DNA of 64,000 nucleotides, from the NCBI RefSeq assembly GCF_019578655.1, contig NC_063264.1, positions 24,513,688 through 24,577,687 on the forward strand, in the 5' to 3' direction. The position numbers were made by a program, and so were the translations under genes. This document shows positions 24,901-36,900 of this stretch, in pieces; within the stretch, counting starts at the first letter, position 1; the number at the start of each line of letters is the position of its first letter. The stretch comes from Ricinus communis (lineage: Eukaryota; Streptophyta; Magnoliopsida; Malpighiales; Euphorbiaceae). The notes under the pieces were generated by a model. It ran no database searches. It had not been told where the DNA came from and saw only the letters and a list, made by a program, of their open reading frames with translations.

Positions 24901-27900
24901 GAGTAGAAGATTGCAAACCTTATGTAGTCAGAGCCCATGACCAAGAACATATACAAAGCAATAATTTTCTTACATGCAGCAACCAAATATCATTAACGAT
25001 ATGATTTTGCTGTTTTGTCACCCCCATTATAAGATATTAACAGCACATAGGACAGCAAGAGAAAAGAAAATAGATGGATAATACATACTTCAGGAAATAC
25101 AAATAAAATGAATGTTCTCCAACAATTTGGGAAAACAAATGGAGTGACAAGAATCATTTCCCAATTAATAAACCAACAACAAGAGAGAGACAGAGACCAT
25201 TTACCGGTTCTGGCCAATGTTTGACCCCTGTAAGAGGCCCAAAACCGAAGTTCAAGGATATCACTAGGACTATCAAAGAGTTCTGTGTCCAAGGAATTTT
25301 CGTCACGGCCAATGCGAGCAAGAAAGTTCTTCCACTCATCTATGGTAGAATCCAAAAAGCATTCAGGTCATGAGCAGAAGAATAAGAATACAATTCAAGT
25401 TACAATTCCAATTAGATAAAAGACTAATAAGAGAAAAGTCACAATCAAATTACGCCAGCAAGGAATATGCACCTTTTTCTGTTATAAATAATGGGAATTA
25501 AGACTGAGATTGTAAGTATCATAAAGCATAATGCAATCTCAAAGTCATCGCAAGTTGAACCAAAGATGGAAAACCACATAAAAGCTATGTTCAGAAAAGT
25601 ATGGAAACTATTTTTCAGCTGACTGCCCCATCTATATGATAGAAAGAGAAATGAGAAGAAATACTGCCTAGTCTCAACAATAAAATGTCCACTACTAAGA
25701 AGGCATAGTTCAAGCACAAGTAAGCAAGCAAGCAGGTAATTATATTAGGCGAACAAACTAAGTTGAGATGCATAAAAGCACAACGAACTGCACCATCAGA
25801 AATGAAAGCATAGAGAGCAAACCAACCAGAGAATACCTGGAAATATCTTTTGGAGGTAAAATAAAATTGATATTCCATCCTCATTTTTCTTTAGAAGTTC
25901 AGCCATGCTATAAAGAACAATCTCAGAATAATATGGAGTAAACACACTGCACATTCAAAATAAAAGCCTTAGATAACTAAACACTTCGACTTTAGATATG
26001 TGTGTCTCTAGAAACAGATTAATGCACTAGGGTTAACCTGAAAGATAGCATTTCACGGACTGGCTTTGCCTCGGGCATATCCATAAAGAGGGAATTTGTG
26101 AAGAACTCCAGCCTACGTCTGGCTTCAAAATTTCTAGGAATATTTGAAGCGGATTCTTTTATGGTTAAAAGCGAATGCAATCTCTTGATTTGAGTTCTCT
26201 GCACATCTTCTCCAACTTAATAAAACTTGCATGATAACGAGAAAAGGTTTACCATTACTGAGATTTAAATAAAGAAAAGCCGGCAATAATATACCAACTC
26301 AGAATTTCTAGGCCACTTCAAGTCTGTAAATAACCGGCCTTCGGACCTTGCTTCTGATAGTAAATTCCATGTGTCATAGTGCTCCCTGCAATGTACTCCA
26401 TAAGAGATATTCGAGTCGAACGTGTAACGAAAGGTTCAAGTAATAAGTGAATAAAAGCAACTTTAGCACACCTCATAATGACAGAAAAAATATCATATCG
26501 CACAACATCATAGAGATCTTGAATAGCTTTGATTGCTCCTTTTTTCAGCTCTGGTGTTTCAGGCTCTTTCTGACGATGGAATATTTGAAACACAATGAAC
26601 ATAGGTGCTCATCAGAAGCTTGTTAATTTCAATGCAAAGATATGTACAATAAAATTATTAGCTAGTACCATAACAAAAATGAATTGCTTTTTCTGTTAAA
26701 ATTAGTTGCTATAAATTAACATGTTATCATTATATGTTTAAAGCTGGCACTCAATGGTTTTGCTGAGTTAATTCCTGGGAACGGGAGGTGTGCTCGTTCA
26801 CTAGATAAGAACAGAAAATTACAAACTAAGTTAATATAGAGTAATTTCATAATTAGCAAAGGTGCAAAGGGGTCATGAAGCACATTAGCAACACGCATAT
26901 ACACAAAATTATTTTACAAAAGAATCAAAATTCATAACGCATTTAAATTATTATTAGCAAGTTCATAAAAGTTAAATTATAATCCAACCACCAAGATGGA
27001 AAAAAGAAGAACATGAAATTTCACTTGTTTGTGCATTTAATAAACAGTTTATTGAATAATTAAGAAACAAAGCTCATTTAAACTCCAAAATTCTTTTAAA
27101 CATTTTCCATGCATGCTCCTTTTACCAGGTCATATCATCTTGTAACTTAACCAGACAGATTGTTCTCCCCTAAAGAAAAGTCAGAATCAGGACAAGGGCA
27201 GGGAAGTTTGAAGCAGAAAACTTATATCAACTTAGTGCAAGAGGCGATGCAAATTAGGGTAAGAGGAGTATATTTAAGGTGAGTGGATCCCACAAAAGGA
27301 AGGATTGGTTGCAGTTGACTCCGAGAATGATGGTCCGCAAAATTTCTAGTGCTTACAGCAATAATAACAGTAGATATGGCAAGTTCTATGGCTGTCACTC
27401 ATAATTGGCCTTTGCATCAACTAGATGTCAAGAATGTTATTCTTCATGGCAATCTTCAAGAGGAAGTTTATATGGAGCAAAATCTTGGTTTTGTTGCTCA
27501 GGAAGAGAATGGGAAAGTTTGCCGTCTTTGAAGTCCCTGGGAAAGTTTGTCATCTTCGAAGTCCCTGTATTGTTTGAAACAACGTCTGTGTACTTGGTTG
27601 GGCGAATTTAGTCAAGCAGTTGAAAGGTTCAGAATGAAGAAAAGCAAATCTGATCATCATGACTGTTATAAACAATCTGAGAATGGCATTATATGTTGTT
27701 GTATATGTTAAGCATATTGTCATTAGTGGGACTGATACTTCAGGTATTTCATCTCTTGCATCCTTTCTTCACAGCCAGTTTCGTAAAAAACATTTAGCGA
27801 TACTAAAATACTTCTTAGGCCTTGAGGTAGTAAGAAGTAAGAAAGGAATTCTTTCATATCTGTTAGAAGTTGTATTTATCCCACATCGTTTGGTTACTAG

Positions 27901-30900
27901 ATTGTTATAGTGTATATAAGTAGATTGGACACCCTCTTCCTATGAGCTAGCTTTTGGGGATGAGTTCTACTCAAGCCCATTTATCATGGTATCAGAGCTG
28001 GCCTTTTGTCTGCGACGGTGGGTCTGGACCTGGCCCATTTGCATATCACGCTAAGCGTGAGGGAGGGTGTTAGAAGTTGTATTTATCCCATATCACTTGA
28101 TTACTAAGTTGTTATAGTGTATATAAGTAGATTGGGCACCCTCTTCATTTGAGCTAGCTTTTGAGAAAGAGTTCTATTCAAGCCTATTTATCAATATCAA
28201 AGAAAAATATGTGCTTGGTTTATCATTTGAGATAGGAAAATTGAGGGCTAAACAATGTAGTACTCCAATGCTACCTAATTTGCAACTCATAATAGATGGT
28301 GAATTGTTTGAAGTTCCTGAGAGACACCTGACATGGAATCTAGTATAGAAAGCATGGTCGTGGTACTAAGCTTGAGTGTTTTTCAGATGTTGATAGTTAG
28401 GACCCAAGAAAGATCGAAGATCTAATTCATGATATTGTGTATTTGTTGGAAAGAAATTTAGTCTCATGGAAGAGTAAGCAGCAGAATTTAGTCTCACGTT
28501 AGAATGCAGAATCAAAATGCAATGCACAGTTTGTATGAAATAATGTAGATACATCATATTTTGACTAAGTTAGGCTTTAAGATTTCAATTCCAATCAAAT
28601 TGTGGTGTGATAATCAAACTGCTCTTCATATTGCTTCGAATCATGTATTTCATGAATGAACTACGTGCATTGAAGTTGATTGTCATTTTGTTCTTGAGAA
28701 AATTCAGCAAAGTTTGGTTTCCATAAGATATGCGAAGACTGGACAACAATTAAGAGATATTTTCACGAAAGTTCTTAATGGAGCTCGGGTTGACTATCTG
28801 TGTAACAAATTGGGCATGATTAACATTTGTGCTCCAGCTTGAGGAGTGTTACATCCTGAATATACATGTTAGGAAGTTCGATTAATTAGTTCTCCTTCCT
28901 TGTATAGGATTGTATATTCTTTCCTATAATAGAATTCGTATTTTGTGTATATATACATACTATTATAGTGCATGAAATAATATTGTTTTCTCCCATTTTC
29001 TCTCTAATTACACCACTAAAAGTCTCGAGGAGTGATGAGAGTTGATATTTTTCTCAGGTACAAAAGTAGTTGATAACATGTAAAGGAAAAAAGTATTCTT
29101 GTTACGATGTATTGTGTTTGTAAATCTTTCCAGATCAATGTAATCTTGGATAACAGCCATGCTTATGTAAGAGCAGTTTAGCAAAAGAATTGAGCAAAAC
29201 ATGGTGGATAGTTTCAGTAGTTGACAGAACTTGTAACTTTCTTGTATTTATATCCTTTGCAAACTTATCAAGGAATTAGGGAGAAGATTTATTCAGTTAT
29301 GCTCATTGTTTTCGTCTTGTTCTTTACTCTACCATATCACAAATACCTAGGACAAGAACAGAAATAAGACATACCAGAATCCCCATTAATGCAGTTACAC
29401 GAGTAATAACCAGTGGCAGCTTATTTAGCTGAAAGTCAACATGAATACTTCTCTTCTTAATACTTTCTTGAATGTCGCCATATACCCTCTCAACCCTGAG
29501 GTGGGGAGAACAATGCAAAACTATTAATTCCTATTGCCAGTTATGTTCAAATAAACAAAGTGCAAAAATAAGATTGTTCACAATACTGCACTTCAATGAA
29601 AACTTACCACATCTTTCCTTCACCTTCCAATATTTCTGTTAGAATAAATCTAAGAGCATGGTAGAATTCTACGACTGCATACTTCATATGGTCATCTCTA
29701 CATATCCTTTCCCACAGCTCATCTTGTGAATCTTTGTTCTCCACAGCAATATCTTTTGCCAAGAATATCTACATAAAACATCATAATTAACAAACAAATA
29801 AGTCTAAGTTTTTATACTTCGCTAAAAGTACATAATGATAGAAGAAAGGAGATGACAAAAGAAACATTATTCTTAATGCTAAGGGATGACCTTGCTGGCA
29901 AGAAGAAAAAGGGGCCACTGCACCAAAGAAAGATTTCCAGAATTTTTAGGCATCAGAAGCAACTCCATTTCCCTGCAAGGGACAATTATGAGAATCATCA
30001 GCTACAAGTAAAGGAAAAACTGAAATGCGTAAGAGTATGTAGTTAAACTTAAGTACATAGAAAAAGCAAGTTTTGCTTTTACAACTATTTTCATCCAATA
30101 GTACCTACAGAAGACAATTCAAGCACAGAAGATCAAAATGGAATTCCACCAAAGTTTATAGCACCAACAGATTGCGGTGATGCAGAAACTCTGTAGAAGA
30201 TACGAAAAATAAAGTCCCTCCACTGAGGATTTTCTTGCATACCTTTTCCTTAACTAAAGAATACCATAACTTTCTATTACCATAACTTTCTATTAAGCAT
30301 TCCCTTTGGTGTAAACCAAAGAACGCCCTAGAAAAAAAATACGCAGCAATGGCATGCTAAAAGAAAGTTCTAGCCTCCTAAGAAAAATCACCAAAAATTC
30401 ATTTTAGATAATTACACCATATTGTCTAAGCATTTTTAAGTTTGCTATTTTGTATGTGAACTTGGTTCTTTAGCAATCAAGTAATATTTTCAATTGAACA
30501 GAATGTTAAAATGAAGTACTTTACCCAATATATATCCCTATCTCTTTTACCCCGCTCTCTATTATATTTTTTATCATTTTCAATATTCCATATCTCCTTT
30601 TACTATTTCTACTACCACTGAACTCAAATGCAGATTTTTTATGCTTTCTTTATTCTTTCTTTTTTTCTTGCACTAAGTGAGAAGTATTGGGATTTAGGAA
30701 ATTATAGTGTCAATTATAATCAACTTGGAGATATAAAACTAATGGTCCTTTTATGCAGTTAGAGATGACAAGAGAAGAAATGGAGTTTCTTTAAGGATGC
30801 TAAAATAAGAAAAAAGTAGAGACAGAAAAAAGAAAAAAAGGAGGAAGTGAAAGAGAGGAATGGATGGCTAAACCCAGCCAAGAACATTTCATAATGTTTT

Positions 30901-33900
30901 AAACACTTGAGCGCCATAAAATGAAATTTAGACGTTTATATTTTGAAAACAAAATATATTGAAAACTATGAACATCAATGACACAATTATCTCTTTTACA
31001 CATTAACAAAATATGAAGGTAGCAATTGATCCTTTATCTTTCAAAGGATATTTGAAAAAGAGCTATTCTTTGGGACAAAGGTGATTCTTTTCATTGTTAT
31101 CCTACACAAAAAGGAAGAGGTCCCCTACAAGTGAAGAGACAAACAATATTTTAAGTAAAAACTGAATGGTAACCCTGGCTCAACTAATTTTTTATTTGTC
31201 TCTTCAAAATTACACCTTGACTTTTATGGTCATAAAACCACTAAAAGTTAAATCTTAAGAAGTCCAAGCCGAAAAATATGATGTCCGACAGATTTCACAT
31301 ACTAAAAATTTTTATATACATAATGGGTCATAAGAGACATTTTTCACTCTCCTCTCTTTTGCGATAAAAGAAGAAAAACGAGAATATGGACAAAGGTAGC
31401 CAATTAAGCATACAAGATATCTTCTCAAAGTCCAATATGACAGCATTTTAAATATTTCAAAATGACTGTGGCTGTTTGTTTAATATTTTCTTTTGGGCAG
31501 CCAAAAGAATATACAAAACAATTTTGGTGGCTAACTAAGCATTCAAAATACTTTGGGTGGGAATTTATTTCAATTTCATCTTCATGGTTATTCTTTTAGT
31601 AAAAAGCAACAATCGTGTCCTTTGAAAAGGTGAAACAAATACAAAGAGAGAAACATTCTCTTAAAAGATAAAATAGCGTAATGCTAGTTCACATCATGCC
31701 AACTCCTTTTGGAACATGAGCAATAATATATTTACTTTAATTATGAAACTCTTATTGCAACCATTAAAAAAGAAATTCTTGATCTTGCACAGATGCATAT
31801 ATGCATAGCATAAGTTCAATAGTGAAACAGAATCATTTTTAGCAACCGCAATATATGTCACATGAAAAGCTTGTCCAGATACGAGTAACATCTACGGAAG
31901 TTACGAAATCCAGTACTTACAGATTGGTAATATAATCTTCCTCTCTTAGACTTTTTATGATCTCATTCCAAAAAGGAGAGAATCTAGAAGCATCAATCTT
32001 TCTTTTCTCCACAGCCTTCAGAAACAAACAAAATGAGCTTACCAAATTCCTTTAATCAACTATGCTTCAGAAACTACAGTAATGTAGACAAAATAAAATA
32101 ACTATGGCATCGAGGTTGGCACCAGCATAGAGTAGCATCAAGTATTAGCTCACTTTAAGTGTATCTTCAAGCACAAACATACAAAGAACAAAATTCAAAC
32201 TTCAACAATTAAAAGACACGAAAAAATAATTTCTTCCACATTCAGAGGACACAAGAAGGCGCACACCAACGGACTTTCATGAAATAATCAAATAAATAAA
32301 TATACAAGTTAAAAGTATTGCAAGAACTTCAACAATTCAATAGAGATTACGATCACATATAATTCATAAAGGACTAACTCGGGGAACTTACAAACTTATT
32401 ACATTTATAGTTTTGTTCACAATAGAAATTTTTACGATTTTAGTAATTTAGTTGGCTCAGTTAATTATTCTCCTAGTACTTTAACTATTGCTAAAGTATT
32501 TTAGGATTTCCATTATAGTAATATCTAGTCCAAGTGTAACTAGGGTCTTTCTTTTACCTTTTTCTTTTTTCCTATACTTGTTGGAAAAAAGAATAGCTCT
32601 TGATTGTAACCTAACTTTTATACATATATATGTATATGTAAAACTTAGGTTACAATCAACAACTTTTTTAGGGAAGGGGTGTTTGCTTTAAGCCATTGAT
32701 GATTCTTGCAGTCTTCTTTGCTTAAAGCTTCTTTTGATAATCATTTGTTGAGAAAAATATTGCTTATCATCGTCTCCTAACGATTAAAGGATGTGGCATC
32801 TTGATTGAGAGGAAGAGCGTTGCAACTCAATTTGAAAGGGTAGAGGGATTTACATAAAAGAACAAAAAATGGGAAAGAAGATACTGAAAAACTTTTGGAA
32901 AAAAAAAAAAGATACTGAAAACTGTAAGACGTAGAAATCTATCAATATTCAGTTATTCATTCACCCCAAAAGACAATAAAGGCTAAACCAGCGGGAGGGT
33001 AATGGCTGAAAGAAGAAAAAGCTTAAAAAGGATTGAGCCTCAAGAAAGCTCTATCTATTTGATATTGTCTCTCTTTCATATATAGCAAATTCTTTCCTTT
33101 CTTTTATCATTCCCAATTCCATCCTTCAAACAATTTCAATTAAAGATATAAATAACCATTATTGGCTCTAGATATGGCTGAAGATAGAAATCAGTTCAAT
33201 GAAAATAAGAAATGTTGATACAATCCCATGGTAACCGTATGCCACAAAGTTTAGTCATTATGAAGCCATGCTAAATGATACCAACGTCCACTTATAAAAA
33301 TGTGCTACCAAGAGCTCGAAATGATCAAAGATGGTGGAAAACCACCTAAGGCCTGCGGAAGTCCTTAAGCATGTTGGACTATTCATTCCGTTTTTCTTAA
33401 GGGTCTCGACTGTTTTGTGCAAAACAAAAAAAAAGAAATTCATAACTCTAAATTTGACTCTCTAACTTCTATACATATTCCTTAAAGATCTTTAAGACTT
33501 ACACGTAACCCACTCTTGTTCTTATCAGTCATCTGCAAGTTGGTATTAAAAGGAAAACTTTTACCTAGTTTTATGGGCATAATGTGGAATTTGGCACAAC
33601 CTCTTCCACAACAATGATCATGAATTGCATACTCTTTCAAAAGTATATTCTTCGATCATGAGCCTAGTAGAAATTATGTTCTTGGAGATTTCACAAACAA
33701 TTAGTATATTAATGGGATCTTCCTAAGTTTGAAAAGAATCCTGATCTGGATGGAAATTTCTTTATGAAAGATTCAATGGATATTTCAAACTCGACATCTT
33801 GAACAACAAAACATATTGTGGCATAGTTATTGAATCAAGTACAATCAAGTTTACAAAGGGAGACATATAAGTCAATCATTCATCATAAAAAATGAGAAAA

Positions 33901-36900
33901 TACCCACGCGATCAACAAAATCAAGTGAATTTAAAAAGTGGAATTCAAGAGATAATCAATCAGGTAATAAAATAAAAAAAAAAATTTCTCTCCGAAATAT
34001 TTAATTGAAATTAGATTTATTTTCTCTCACAAATACAAAGAAACTTTAAATGGATTAGGTGGACTGTTGAAACTTTGCACTAAAGCAAAAGTTTATAGAT
34101 TTCGAAAACGTTGGATGCCAAGATAAGTTTGGACAAATTGAAAAGACAACAAATTAAGTTATTTAGAAATCAGAGTTACTTTGGCGCAAGTTTCATGAAG
34201 AGGAAGAACATAGGCTTGAATTATAGCAATCAACGCATTAAAAACTCCTTAGGGTTAAAGAAATAGCATTGGATGTTACTAAGATTCAAGACATTCAATT
34301 GAAACTATTGAAAATCAAGAAATTGAAGATAATTGAAGAAAGAAAACCACATCTATTTGGTGGTATTATTGGAAAACCCAGAAGAGCAATAATCAATAGG
34401 TAGTTCAAATTAATGATTTCAAAGTTAAACAATAACCCAAAAGTGCCATGTGACTCTTGCAATTTTTCAAATACTCGTCTGCACTATAATGATTTTTTCA
34501 AAATTCATCATTTCAAACTTACAATGGCAATATTATCCATTACTATTGAAAGCCACTCCAGGAAAATTCCTAAGGGCACCAAAATATTTAGACTACTTAA
34601 TAGTTTCAAACAGTTCTTAGTTTGAAACTATAAACTCAAGGTTGAATTTTCTTCAAGAAGAGGACTCGGACAAATGGCCCTTTGTGAATATGTCATATGA
34701 TAATTACACTCTTTTTATCACAGAATCAGCAATCTTAGTTATTTCATTAAAATTTTTATTCTCCTCGTAATTCAAGTATTCCTCAACTGTTTTAAACTTT
34801 TATCATAGTATTTCTAATCCAAGTGTAACTAGGGTTTTTCTTCTACCTCACCAATAGATTACTTATCTACTTCCTTCAATATATAGAAAGGCCAATTTCA
34901 GTAGATTCCAGTTGTTCTTATTCGCGTAGATTTCATATTTATACTTTTGCAGATTAAAGATTATTTAAGGTTTACAAGTGATCTAGCCTTGCTTTCATTC
35001 ATACATCCGAAAAGGTGATGTTGAAATTCCAGGTGAATTAGAAAGGTTTAGGTGTAGCTAGACTAACCTGACTAGAAGAGCTTTCAGATGTCCTGCAAAA
35101 AAATGGCCGTCTAATGTAAGCTTGCATAACTTAAAAACAGCATAATGAAAGCTAACCAACTAGTTTCAGATAAGGAAAAAAACAAAAAGATATTAAATAA
35201 GTAATGATCATTTTTTAAATCATGGGGGTGTAAGAAACCTTGCCTGTTGCGCAGTGGAACATGAAGAGTATTCATAAAGGCCTCAGGAAACTCCTCAAAC
35301 AGTGTGTGAACAGCTTCCAAAGATCTAATCTGAAAAATTATGGCAGGACAGTGTATTCATGCAGAAACTTAACCCACAAAACACAAAGAAAAACAAGAGT
35401 TACTAAAATACTTACTTCCCCAAGGCGGTCTCTTGCTCCAAGCAAGAAACCCCAAATGGCAGATATGACAGTGTAGAATATATGAATATCCAAAAGATAA
35501 ATCTGTTGTAAAAGGAAAAGAAGCAAGAAAATAAATTCTAAAAGTTAAGCTAAAGAAATGAGAAATGCTGTCCACATAAAACGCGTCATTGGTTATGCAA
35601 CCTACTCCTTACTGGATTTACTTATTTATTAATTGTTTATGTAATTAGTTATTCCTTGAATCCCAAATGCAGTGCAGACTCTTTTCTGTCTGTTACAGAA
35701 GGAACGATGTTGCAACAAGTATTCATGAAAATTTAGCAGCATAACCAAAGCTAGTAGAGTCAATTTAGTATTAGGAAACAGTGAAGATCTTCTTTGGGGT
35801 GCTACAAAGAGCAGTGGTAAAGAAAATTGCTGAAATTGAGTTTATTGCATAAAGAATGGATTAATAAAACACTAACAATTAATTTTATTTGGATTTCATC
35901 TTTGCTTGAGTTATAACACGTGGCCCTGGCTATGGGCTGGTCTCAACCCGGAACTTGATTGGTCAAAACCAGAACCAGGCTTGAACCAGAACAGGAACCG
36001 GAGGGACCGATTCAGGGCCAGTTCAGTTAGAACTCAAAACGGCAGTTCCAGTTCCAACCTGTGAAAAAGAATTATTTATTAACTTTTACTATATAAATAA
36101 TTTTATTTATTATCTCTCTTAGAGTTACTCTCTAAAATTATTAATTATCTATAAACTTTTTATTTCTCTAGATTATCTCTCTATAATTATTTATTATCTA
36201 GAATTATCTCTCTCTAAAAAGAAAACTACTACATCAATGAGCTGATTATCATCCACAAAATGATAACAATTACCAAGTCTATATGCCCAAAGCAACAGTA
36301 AACATATTGAGGAACAATGATTGATATGAGGATAAATACTTTTCTTCTCTAAAAATATCTGAGTTACATGTTTTAAAACATATTTACAAGATCAAAAACT
36401 TCTGGAAATAATTTCACCAAACTTCAGATTTAATCAATTACATGTAAAGCAGGGGGAGTTTAATACTGTATAAGATTACTGAAGAGAAGAAGAATAAGGA
36501 GTTCTTAATGATATATATCATTTTTCAACATAAATGCTACTTACAGCAACAACTGGAGCCCACAAAGTGACAACAGTCAAGGCATTATGATTATCTGCAA
36601 GCATAGCTCATAGAGTTCAGAAGCAGCTAAGCACTCATGTAATAATAGACAGAAAAATGTCAGATTAAACAATTTTATAAAGGATGGATGCATAAAAGAA
36701 AGCCTAGTCTCAATAACCCTAAGAACTGTTACAGTAAAATATTATACATCAATAACTAGCCATTATAACAAAATTATAACTTAGATCAGTCAAAAAAATT
36801 GTCATCCAGTGTAACAAGGTCATCTGCATATTGCTTCAAAATAGGGAATTGGGTGGATAAACCACAAGGTGATAAAATTATCTCCCAAGAGTATTGTTGC

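Larger units (their letters stand above)
27856..28198 (+). mobile_element. TRIM element nested in the copia remnant
   Basis: Two 126-bp LTRs (27861-27986 and 28068-28193) both run TGTTAGAAGTTGTATTTATC...TTTATCA. Only 81 bp lie between them, with a primer site TGGTATCAGAGCTGGCC (27987) and a purine tract GTGAGGGAGGG before the second LTR. Flanks carry a perfect ATATC duplication (27856-27860, 28194-28198). The LTRs differ at about 14 of 126 positions, so the insertion is old. There is no coding capacity, as is typical of terminal-repeat retrotransposons in miniature. Confidence 0.95.
27330..28846 (+). pseudogene. Old copia RT-RNase H remnant (antisense in intron 27)
   Basis: Plus-strand reading gives the RT block WPLHQLDVKNVILHGNLQEE (copia: QxDVKNAFLHG), then VVVYVKHIVISGTDTSGISS where the catalytic YVDD has become YVKH. 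LKYFLGLEVVRSKKGI follows. Beyond the inserted TRIM come RNase H pieces: SDVDS, LERNLVSWKSKQQNLVS and WCDNQTALHIASNHVFHE with a frame change. The tract TTGAGGAG then leads into the LTR. Several stops and frameshifts are present. Gag, protease, integrase and a 5' LTR are not seen. Confidence 0.88.
26570..29374 (-). other. CALS9: CALS9 intron 27 with nested retroelements
   Basis: 2.8 kb. Positions 26.6-27.3 kb are plain AT-rich intron; the rest is the copia remnant, its LTR and the TRIM listed separately. Confidence 0.85.

Noticed and set aside
35221..35243. Alternative GT donor for exon 22 (CAAG|GTTTCT)
   Set aside because: It adds 5 nt and shifts the frame of every downstream exon; the GC donor keeps the protein intact.
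35900..36060. Patch of accag/ccgg repeats considered as a possible gene or tandem array
   Set aside because: Units are irregular, with no ORF or clear period.
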